Below, one piece after another: positions 1 through 5,161 of a DNA stretch of 7,845 bases (position 1 is its first letter; each line of letters starts with the position of its first letter). The stretch covers positions 1-7,845 of the forward strand of contig WFVP01000331.1 of NCBI GenBank assembly GCA_015491595.1. The letters run 5' to 3'. The position numbers were made by a program, and so were the translations under genes. This stretch comes from Anaerolineales bacterium (lineage in GTDB: Bacteria; Chloroflexota; Anaerolineae; Anaerolineales; DRMV01). The notes below the pieces were generated by a model. That model made no database searches and was not told where the DNA came from. It was given only the letters and a program-made list of their open reading frames with translations.

Positions 1-654
1 AAAGCCCTGAGCGTGGGGGGTGGGGTAGAAGATGCCGCCGGTGCGGGGCCAGTTCCCCACGGAAATCAGGGTGGCCATACCCTCATAAGCGCCGTCGTCC
101 CACGTCATGCGCACCCGCCAGTGCTGCGGACGGGCCAGGACCCAGAAGGCGGCCAGTACGTAGCGCAGCACCCCGTGGACCCGCTGGATGCGTTTTTCCG
201 TGAGGGTGACCCGGGGTTCCATGCCCAGGGCTGCGTTGTTCACGAAGGCCCATTCGTTCACCTGAAGCACGTCCATGGGACGGGGTTTCCCCGTGGCCAG
301 CACGCGCGCGGCCTCTACCGGGTCCCCGGGAAGCCCCAGGTTGGCCACCAGGTCGTTGGCCGAGCCCAGGGGCAACAGGCCCAGGATGGGCCATCGGGCC
401 GCCTCGTATCCCAGGGCCTGGGCCATGCCATGGACCACTTCGCCCACCGTCCCGTCGCCTCCCGCGGCCACCAGCATGGGCACGCCTTTTCGGGCGCCCT
501 CCGCGGCCCAGCGAATCGGGTCGCCCCGGGTTTCACAGAACTTCACGGTGAAGCGCACGCCCGCGTCGCGCAGGGTTTGCTCGACCGCGGGCCACCGCTC
601 CCGGGCCCGCCATCGGTTGGCATAGGGATTGAAGATGACCCACACGTCGTCCAT
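1..654 (-). CDS. Diacylglycerol kinase-family lipid kinase (YegS/BmrU/LCB5 type), C-terminus cut off by window edge
   Basis: The reading frame is open from an ATG at 654 to the left edge and gives 218 residues. The family phosphorylates diacylglycerol or a related lipid with ATP at the cytoplasmic membrane face. The start VWVIFNPYANRW matches the family's first strand (usually NP.aG.g). The hallmark nucleotide-binding GGDGT lies at residues 65-69 (AAGGDGTVGEVVHGM), and PLGSANDLVANLGLP near 95-110 corresponds to the usual P.GTgNDfa motif, with Ser-Ala in place of Thr-Gly/Ala. NNAALGME near 139-146 and VGNWPRTGGIFYPTP near 199-213 match the beta-sandwich domain. Family members are about 290-320 residues, so roughly a quarter is missing. 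The start is supported by GGGAG at 664-668, 9 nt upstream. It lies 72 bp downstream of the UPF0104 gene on the same strand and is probably the last or a late gene of that operon. The lipid substrate cannot be read from the sequence. Confidence 0.9.
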   Translation of the reverse strand, partial: MDDVWVIFNPYANRWRARERWPAVEQTLRDAGVRFTVKFCETRGDPIRWAAEGARKGVPMLVAAGGDGTVGEVVHGMAQALGYEAARWPILGLLPLGSANDLVANLGLPGDPVEAARVLATGKPRPMDVLQVNEWAFVNNAALGMEPRVTLTEKRIQRVHGVLRYVLAAFWVLARPQHWRVRMTWDDGAYEGMATLISVGNWPRTGGIFYPTPHAQGF

Positions 655-683
655 ACGCCTTTGCTCCCATCGGGGATGCTTGG

Positions 684-689
684 ATTGTA
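684..689 (-). promoter_or_regulatory. Possible weak -10 element for the lipid kinase gene
   Basis: TACAAT is read on the minus strand, 30 nt upstream of the kinase ATG, in the 72-bp gap after the UPF0104 stop. It would start transcription near 677. There is no good -35: GAAAGG sits at the expected place. It may be an internal promoter or chance, and read-through from upstream is the simpler view. Confidence 0.25.
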
Positions 690-726
690 CCCCGGTCTGT
701 CCCCTCCCTTTCTGATAACGCCGCCC

Positions 727-1731
727 TCAGGCGTCCGTTTCCACCTTTTCCCAGACCTTCCACGACAGGCCTTCCCGCAGGAAGTAGTACCATCCCAGCA
801 GGGTCACGGGCAACCACAGGGCCGCGTGCAGGGTGAGGGTGTACCCGGCGGCGATGGGCTTGGGCACGCCGTAGGCCATGAGGACGGCAATCCCGGGGGC
901 ATCGAAGGTGCCGACATAACCGGGCGCGGAGGGCAGGGTGGTGGCCAGGTTCACCACCCCGTTCATGAGCATGAGGGCGAAGAAGGAAACTTGAAAGTCG
1001 AAGGCGTGCATGACGAACCAGTACTTGGCCGTCTCCAGGAGCCAGATGAGGACCGAAGTGGCGAAGACCATTAGGGCTTCCCAGGGCGAACCCAGGGCAG
1101 CCAGCCCTTCCAGGAAGCGTCGGGCCAGGGGGAGCAGGCGGTCCCTCCCTTTGGGAGGGAGCCATCCCAGCGCGCGCGCTACCCAGCGTTCGGCATGTCG
1201 AGGAAAGGCCGCGGCCAGGAGGAACAGGGCCAGCACGCCCAGGAACACGCCCGTGCCTCCCAGGGCCAGGGTGCGGATGTCTCCCACGAAGCCGGAGTCC
1301 GCGGTCAGTCGGGAGAGTTCGGGCAGGTTCACGAAGATGAAGGCCAGCATGACCACCCCATCGTACACCCGCTCCACCAGGATGGTGGCCGCGGACGCGG
1401 AAATGGCCACGCCGTGCTTGCGCTTGAGGAGCACGGCCCGCAGCGCTTCCCCCGCGCGCGCCGGAAAGATGTTGTTCCCCATGTAGCCGATGGCCACGAG
1501 GGGGAAAAGGTCGCCGGTGGTGATGCGCGCCACAGGCCGGAGCAGGTAATGCCAGCGCCAGGCCCGGACCACCAGGCCTACCATGTAGACGGCCACGCCG
1601 GGGAGAATCCACACGTAACGGGCCTGCTTGACCAGGGTCCACACCTGCCCCAGGTGCAGTCCCTGCAGGGCCCAGTACAGGAAGAGCAGGCTCAACACCA
1701 GCCCCAGGACTCCGGTCCATCGTCGCATCAT
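727..1731 (-). CDS. UPF0104 / lysylphosphatidylglycerol synthase-type transmembrane (flippase-like) protein
   Basis: This 334-residue integral membrane protein belongs to the LPG_synthase_TM / UPF0104 family (YbhN, AglD and the MprF membrane domain are relatives). About eight hydrophobic segments are visible, the first at residues 7-23. Family hallmarks are RAWRWHYLL at 56-64, GYMGNNIFPARAGEALR at 82-98 with its invariant N, R, G, E and R pattern, ILVERVYD near 117-124, and LPSAPGYVGTFDAPG at 266-280. Relatives take part in lipid-linked transfer or transbilayer lipid movement; the exact substrate here is unknown. There is no soluble aminoacyl-transferase domain, so it is not a full MprF. AGGAGG at 1735-1740 is an excellent ribosome site. 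It lies 3 nt from the first ATG (1731) but 6 nt from the second (1728), so MRRW may be the true N-terminus. The gene starts 36 bp after tupC and precedes the lipid kinase, so a joint membrane-lipid role is plausible. Confidence 0.92.
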   Translation of the reverse strand: MMRRWTGVLGLVLSLLFLYWALQGLHLGQVWTLVKQARYVWILPGVAVYMVGLVVRAWRWHYLLRPVARITTGDLFPLVAIGYMGNNIFPARAGEALRAVLLKRKHGVAISASAATILVERVYDGVVMLAFIFVNLPELSRLTADSGFVGDIRTLALGGTGVFLGVLALFLLAAAFPRHAERWVARALGWLPPKGRDRLLPLARRFLEGLAALGSPWEALMVFATSVLIWLLETAKYWFVMHAFDFQVSFFALMLMNGVVNLATTLPSAPGYVGTFDAPGIAVLMAYGVPKPIAAGYTLTLHAALWLPVTLLGWYYFLREGLSWKVWEKVETDA

Positions 1732-1734
1732 GAG

Positions 1735-1740
1735 CCTCCT
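1735..1740 (-). promoter_or_regulatory. Shine-Dalgarno that bears on the UPF0104 start choice
   Basis: AGGAGG on the minus strand is a perfect anti-16S match. The two tandem ATG codons lie 3 nt and 6 nt downstream. The second spacing is closer to the usual optimum, which favours the ATG at 1726-1728. Confidence 0.75.
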
Positions 1741-1767
1741 ATGGATGGCGTTCGCGTCGGAGGGCGT

Positions 1768-2856
1768 TCATTCGGGCACCGTCCAGGCCGCGCTGGCCTT
1801 GAAGGTCACCCACACCTCCTGGCCTTCGCGCAACTCCAGGTCCTCGACGGCGGGCCGGGTGATACGGGCGACCAGACGCATCCCCTGAGGGCCCTCCACC
1901 ACCACCTTGACCAGGGCCCCTTGGGGCCACACGGTCACCACCCGGCCGGGGATGCGATTGCGCGCGCTGGAGCGGGGGATGGTATCCGCCCGCCACAGGG
2001 TCAGAGCTTCGGGCCGCAAGCACACCCGGACCCGTTCCCCCACCTGGGCGCGCCCCAGGGCCATGAGTGGGAGGCCGTGGCTTTCCAGGTAGAGGAGGCC
2101 GTCCTCCACCCGGGTCACCCGAGCGGCGAGGAAAGTCTCCACGCCCACCAGCCGGGCCACTTCGCAATCCGCGGGCATGGCCAGCACTTCTTCCGGGGTG
2201 CCCACCTGGCGCAGTTTTCCCTCTACCAACACCGCCACCCGATGGGCCAGCGCCAGCCCTTCGTTCAGGTCGTGGGTCACGTATACGGCGGTGAGGCCTG
2301 CCTTCTGCAAGAGGGCCCGCAGGTCTTCCAGCAGGTGCATCCGGGTGGGCATGTCCAGGGCCTGGAAGGGTTCGTCCAGGAAGAGGATTTCGGGCTCCAG
2401 GGCCAGGGCCCGGGCCAGGGCCACCCGCTGGGCCTGCCCTCCCGACAAGCGTCGCGCGGACTGCCGGGCCAGGTCCAGGATGCCCAGGCGTTCCATCCAG
2501 AGGCGGGCGCGACGTTGGCGTTCCTTCCGGGGGAAGCCGTGCAGGCGCAACCCCAGGGCCACGTTATCCTCCACCGTCCCCCGGAGGAGGTAAGGGCGCT
2601 GCAGGACCACGGCAATGCGCCGGCGGTAGGTCAGGCTGTGGCGGAAGTCCACCGGCTGTCCTCGGAAACGGACTTCGCCTCGTTTTGGGGGCAACAGGGC
2701 GGCCAGGATGGCTACCAGGGTGCTCTTGCCCGCGCCGTTGGGGCCCATGATGGTCAGGATTTCCCCCGGGTACAGGGCCAGATAGGGCACGTCCAGCGCC
2801 CAGTTGGCCCGACGGGGGAGCCACAAGTCACGGGCTTCCAGCAGGGGTTCGGTCAT
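1768..2856 (-). CDS. tupC: Tungstate/molybdate-type ABC transporter, ATP-binding protein with C-terminal MOP/TOBE domain
   Basis: This 362-residue protein is the cytoplasmic ATPase that would power import of tungstate or a similar oxyanion. The Walker A motif GPNGAGKST is at 38-46, the Q-loop Gln at 86, the ABC signature LSGGQ at 137-141, Walker B LFLDEP at 158-163 and the switch His at 195. The D-loop reads QALD rather than the common SALD. Residues from about 296 to 362, beginning SSARNRIPGRVVTV, match a MOP/TOBE oxyanion-binding domain of the ModC/WtpC kind. Classical TupC proteins lack this domain and are about 200-240 residues. The frame stays open upstream to 3735, but that stretch is the permease gene in another frame. 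The ATG at 2854-2856 overlaps the permease TGA (ATGA) and fixes the start by translational coupling. The symbol follows the TupB-like partner; wtpC- or modC-like naming is equally defensible. Substrate choice between W and Mo is inferred. Confidence 0.88.
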   Translation of the reverse strand: MTEPLLEARDLWLPRRANWALDVPYLALYPGEILTIMGPNGAGKSTLVAILAALLPPKRGEVRFRGQPVDFRHSLTYRRRIAVVLQRPYLLRGTVEDNVALGLRLHGFPRKERQRRARLWMERLGILDLARQSARRLSGGQAQRVALARALALEPEILFLDEPFQALDMPTRMHLLEDLRALLQKAGLTAVYVTHDLNEGLALAHRVAVLVEGKLRQVGTPEEVLAMPADCEVARLVGVETFLAARVTRVEDGLLYLESHGLPLMALGRAQVGERVRVCLRPEALTLWRADTIPRSSARNRIPGRVVTVWPQGALVKVVVEGPQGMRLVARITRPAVEDLELREGQEVWVTFKASAAWTVPE

Positions 2857-3551
2857 GCTTCCACATCCCGCTGCTGCACGAAGGTGAGCACGGCGTTGAC
2901 GAAGAAGGCCAGACCCAGGAGGATGAGCCCCAGGGCGATGGCCCGGGCGAAGTCCCCCCGGCGGGTTTCCAGGACCACGGCGGTGGTCAGCACGCGGGTA
3001 TAGCGCCGCAAATTGCCGCCCACCATCAGGGAGGCGCCCACTTCGGAGATGGCCACGCCGAAGCCGGCCATGACCGCGGCCAGGAGGAAGAGGCGGGCTT
3101 CCCGCCACAGGAGCCACACCATCTGTCCGTGGGAAGCGCCCAAGCCCAGGAGTTGCCATCGCAGGTGGGGGTCCAATTGCTGCAACGCGCTGACCGTCAG
3201 CCCGGCCACCACGGGCAGGGCCAGCACCGTTTGGGCCAGCACCATGGCTCGGGGTGTGTACATCCAGCCCAGGAACCCCAGAGGGCCGCTGCGCCAGAAG
3301 AGGAGGGCCACCACCAGGCCGACGACCACGGGCGGCAGGGCCATACCCGTGTACACCGCACTCAACCACATCCGTTGCCCCGGCGGACGCCGCAAGGCCA
3401 GGTAGGTCCCCAGCGGGATGCCCAGCGCCACGCTGATGAGGGTCGCCAGACCCGAAATGCGGAGGGAGCGCCAGGCGATGGCCCAGACCTCCGGGTCGCC
3501 GCTGAGCAGCAGGTGCAGCGCTTCGAGAAATCCCTGCCAGAGCGTTTCCAT
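2853..3551 (-). CDS. tupB: TupB-type tungstate ABC transporter permease
   Basis: This 232-residue inner-membrane permease is of the BPD_transp_1 class. About five to six hydrophobic spans are visible, starting near residue 23. ALPPVVVGL at 71-79, followed by SGPLGFLGWMYT, is the conserved pore-side region seen in TupB and related oxyanion permeases. The coupling loop around RWQLLGLGASHGQMVW carries the EAA-loop Gly and would contact the ATPase. EVGASLMVGGN at 170-180 and TRVLTTAVVLETRRGDF at about 185-201 strongly resemble tungstate permeases. Length is typical of TupB. The ATG at 3549-3551 is preceded by AGGGA at 3563-3567, about 11 nt away, so initiation may be weak or controlled. The stop overlaps the ATPase start by 4 bp. 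It is the first gene of the operon, behind a TATAAT promoter and a structured leader. No periplasmic TupA gene lies next to it: the neighbour is UbiA. Confidence 0.88.
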   Translation of the reverse strand: METLWQGFLEALHLLLSGDPEVWAIAWRSLRISGLATLISVALGIPLGTYLALRRPPGQRMWLSAVYTGMALPPVVVGLVVALLFWRSGPLGFLGWMYTPRAMVLAQTVLALPVVAGLTVSALQQLDPHLRWQLLGLGASHGQMVWLLWREARLFLLAAVMAGFGVAISEVGASLMVGGNLRRYTRVLTTAVVLETRRGDFARAIALGLILLGLAFFVNAVLTFVQQRDVEA

Positions 3552-3646
3552 CGCGATGTTTTTCCCTGATGACCCGGAGCACCCCTGCCGGTGCTCCGGG
3601 CGGAATGCTTGCGACGGGACCGTCGGGTGCCGGGTTGTCCCGTGCT
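3552..3646 (-). promoter_or_regulatory. Structured 5' leader of tupB, candidate cis-regulatory RNA
   Basis: If transcription starts near 3646, the leader is about 95 nt and GC-rich. It contains a perfect 11-bp inverted repeat just before the ribosome site (3573-3583 with 3590-3600). Further 5' there are two competing pairings: a 7-bp ACGGGAC/GTCCCGT stem (3614-3620 with 3637-3643) and a 5-bp CGACG/CGTCG stem with a 4-nt loop (3612-3616 with 3621-3625). They share bases and cannot form together. I cannot match it to a molybdenum- or tungsten-cofactor riboswitch by eye. It could instead be a repressor operator or simply a stable leader. Confidence 0.4.
3573..3600 (-). repeat. Perfect 11-bp inverted repeat with 6-nt loop upstream of tupB
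   Basis: CCCGGAGCACC at 3573-3583 is the exact reverse complement of 3590-3600. The arms are separated by 6 nt. In the tupB transcript this would be a very stable hairpin ending 21 nt before the ATG and 5 nt before the AGGGA ribosome site. No T-run follows in either direction, so it does not look like an intrinsic terminator. Confidence 0.85.
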
Positions 3647-3652
3647 GTGCCT

Positions 3653-3658
3653 ATTATA
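3653..3658 (-). promoter_or_regulatory. -10 element of the tupB-tupC operon promoter
   Basis: A consensus TATAAT is read on the minus strand and predicts a start at an A near 3646. The bases 17-19 nt upstream do not resemble TTGACA. An 8-bp palindrome, GGTATACC, lies at 3678-3685, close to where a -35 or an activator site would be, so the promoter may need an activator. Confidence 0.6.
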
Positions 3659-3801
3659 GAGGGCGGCAGGAAGATACGGTATACCCTGCTACCGGCCCCC
3701 TGTCCGAACGGTGGGGACATCCGAGATTTTCCCAAGGAGGTGGACCGGCGACCTTTTGGACCTTTCGAGGCCCCGGATTTCCGGAAGGCGATGCCAGGGG
3801 T

Positions 3802-4692
3802 TCAAAACAGGTAGAAAATCAAGACCACGGTGAGGCCCCACAGAACCACCGTGGCCAGCAGGGGACGGTCCTGGAACAGGGCTTCCTCGGGTGCGCCTCC
3901 CTGGTTCTCCACGTACACCAGGTACATGTAGCGAAAGATGCCGTAGAGCACGAAGGGAATGGTGAGCATCATAGCGTGGTTTTTGGGCAGGTTGGGCGCG
4001 GAGAAGGTGTACAGGCTGTAGGCCATGACTGTGGCCGTGGAGGTGATGGTAATCAGCCGGTCCAGGAAGGTCAGGGTGTAGCCCTCCAGCACGCGCCGAT
4101 GGGTCTGGGCCTGATGGGCTAAGAGGGCGATTTCGGCCCGACGCTTCCCAAACCCGATGAACAGGGCCAGCATGACGGTCACCACGTACAGCCAGGGGGA
4201 AAAGCGTTCCACGTGGACCAACGCGGCCCCGCCCGCGACCCGCAGAACGAATCCTCCGGCGATGGTGAACACATCAATCAGGGGGATGTGCTTGAGGACG
4301 AAGGAGTAGGCCAGCATGGTGATGTAGTAGGTGAGGGCAATGAGCCCGAATTTCCGCTCCACCCAGAAGGCGGTGGGCAGGGTGACCAGAGGGAGGAGCA
4401 GGGCCCCTGCCCAGGCCACCGGTAGCGGCAGCCGGCCTGAGGGGATGGGGCGGTGACGTTTCTTGGGGTGTTGCAGGTCGGCTTCCCGGTCCACGATGTC
4501 GTTGAGCAGGTAAACGGCGCCTGACAGCAGGCAGAAGAGGACGAACCCCCACAGGGAACGCTCCGCCGCGGGCCAGTAGGTGAGCTTGCGGTCGAACACC
4601 AACGCGGCGAACAGGAAACTGTTCTTGGCCCACTGGCGGGGGCGCAGGCTCTGGATGAAGGCCAGGAAGACCTCGACCAAGCGTCGCATCAT
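3802..4692 (-). CDS. UbiA-superfamily prenyltransferase, decaprenyl-phosphate phosphoribosyltransferase-like
   Basis: This 296-residue membrane enzyme is of the UbiA superfamily. LRPRQWAKN at 16-24 and the metal/diphosphate motif NDIVDREAD at 64-72, followed by HPKKRHRPIPSG, are diagnostic. YSFVLKHIPLIDVFTIAGGFVLRVAGG at 129-155 carries the second conserved Asp (140). IGFGKRRAEIALL follows further on. The RPRQWAKN start and the LKH..DV..IA.GFVLR block are typical of the phosphoribosyl-diphosphate:decaprenyl-phosphate transferase subfamily. In Actinobacteria that enzyme makes the precursor of decaprenyl-phosphoryl arabinose; its product here is unproven. Roughly eight to nine hydrophobic spans are visible and the length fits the family. 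Two tandem ATGs (4692, 4689) have no Shine-Dalgarno, and a TATAAT box ends 7 nt upstream, so leaderless translation is likely. It is transcribed toward tupB with about 150 bp between its stop and the tupB promoter. I saw no clear terminator after it. Confidence 0.88.
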   Translation of the reverse strand: MMRRLVEVFLAFIQSLRPRQWAKNSFLFAALVFDRKLTYWPAAERSLWGFVLFCLLSGAVYLLNDIVDREADLQHPKKRHRPIPSGRLPLPVAWAGALLLPLVTLPTAFWVERKFGLIALTYYITMLAYSFVLKHIPLIDVFTIAGGFVLRVAGGAALVHVERFSPWLYVVTVMLALFIGFGKRRAEIALLAHQAQTHRRVLEGYTLTFLDRLITITSTATVMAYSLYTFSAPNLPKNHAMMLTIPFVLYGIFRYMYLVYVENQGGAPEEALFQDRPLLATVVLWGLTVVLIFYLF

Positions 4693-4698
4693 GCCGCC

Positions 4699-4727
4699 AT
4701 TATATCGGCGCGTTTGACCAGGGGCAA
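4699..4727 (-). promoter_or_regulatory. Promoter of the UbiA-family gene (TTGCCC - 17 bp - TATAAT)
   Basis: On the minus strand TTGCCC (4722-4727) is followed by a 17-bp spacer and TATAAT (4699-4704). Counting 7 nt beyond the -10 puts +1 at 4692, the A of the first ATG. No ribosome site fits between the box and the ATG. A leaderless mRNA is therefore predicted. Confidence 0.65.
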
Positions 4728-5098
4728 ATGTCTCGTCCTGTCCGTGACGGTTTCAGTTTCGTGAGCGCGATATCTGATGCTTGGGAGGACCGGACCTGTG
4801 CATTTCTCCCGTCTGCGGCGTGAAGGGATGGCCTGCGCTTTCACCGTTGGCCGAAATACCTGGTGAGCCTACCCAGCCTGTTCCCCCGGGCGAGTGGGCT
4901 GACCGGGTACAGGACCAAAATTCGCTGACCGCCGTCGGCCGTCAGGCTATCGGCCGTTTTCGTCCCGTGCCCGGTTCGAACTCCCCCATCGTTTCTTACA
5001 TCCACACCCGCCTACTCAACTGAAACCCTCTCATCCTGTCCTGCCTTCCAGGGCTGCGGACGTGGGAAGGAAAGGAAACCGCCAGGCCCTTTCGAGGG
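4728..5098. other. Divergent intergenic region without a convincing gene
   Basis: About 370 bp lie between the UbiA promoter and the promoter of the acyl-CoA dehydrogenase. Frames on both strands are short, start poorly and lack domain-like composition. No tRNA, SRP RNA, RNase P RNA or known riboswitch signature was found. It contains one terminator-like hairpin at 4936-4960 and a small CCCT-TTCG-AGGG hairpin at 5087-5098, which overlaps the spacer of the next promoter. Confidence 0.6.
4936..4960 (+). terminator. Terminator-like hairpin with short T-run
   Basis: CGGCCG (4936-4941) and its copy at 4951-4956 form a 6-bp stem with a 9-nt loop, followed by TTTT on the plus strand. There is no plus-strand gene upstream in the window for it to terminate. 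It could end a small transcript or be chance in GC-rich sequence. Confidence 0.3.
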
Positions 5099-5104
5099 GT
5101 GGGG

Positions 5105-5110
5105 TATACT
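5105..5110 (+). promoter_or_regulatory. Probable -10 element for the acyl-CoA dehydrogenase gene
   Basis: TATACT lies 51 nt upstream of the ATG and predicts a start near 5117 and a leader of about 45 nt. No -35 is evident at 17 bp (CCAGGC). A CCCT-TTCG-AGGG inverted repeat occupies the spacer region and could bind a regulator. Confidence 0.45.
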
Positions 5111-5148
5111 TTGGAACAACACACCCTGGACAACCCTCATCCTCGAAC

Positions 5149-5154
5149 GGGAGG
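5149..5154 (+). promoter_or_regulatory. Shine-Dalgarno deciding the acyl-CoA dehydrogenase start
   Basis: GGGAGG lies 7 nt upstream of the ATG at 5162, a near-ideal spacing. The in-frame start at 5099 lies upstream of the probable -10 element, so this site fixes the annotated N-terminus. Confidence 0.8.
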
Positions 5155-5161
5155 CTTGCAA

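Noticed and set aside
13..1074. 353-codon plus-strand frame
   Set aside because: Antisense to the lipid kinase and the UPF0104 gene, with no domain-like sequence and biased His/Gly/Gln composition.
1195..3003. 602-codon open frame on the plus strand
   Set aside because: It lies antisense to the UPF0104 gene, tupC and tupB. Its product is Gly/His/Gln/Pro-rich low-complexity sequence, as expected from the shadow frame of high-GC genes.
3573..3600. The 11-bp hairpin as an intrinsic terminator for the UbiA gene
   Set aside because: No T-run follows on either strand, and it lies downstream of the tup promoter. A leader element or operator fits better.
1768..3735. 655-residue extended version of the ATPase
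   Set aside because: The added N-terminal part is the tupB region in the wrong frame and has no domain signal. The 4-bp ATGA overlap gives a proper start at 2856.
3734..3814. Plus-strand AAGGAGG with a 24-codon frame from a GTG at 3740
   Set aside because: The GTG overlaps the ribosome site itself, so the spacing is impossible, and the peptide runs antisense into the UbiA 3' end.
3418..4122. 234-codon plus-strand frame across the tupB-UbiA gap
   Set aside because: It crosses the promoter and leader and overlaps both genes antisense, with no recognisable domain.
4973..4984. GGTTCGAACTCC, resembling a tRNA T-loop
   Set aside because: The flanking bases do not form the 5-bp T-stem, and no acceptor, D or anticodon arm is found upstream.
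4781..5023. 80-codon plus-strand frame starting with TTG in the intergenic region
   Set aside because: Rare start codon, no ribosome site, no hydrophobic or domain pattern, and a terminator-like hairpin inside the frame.
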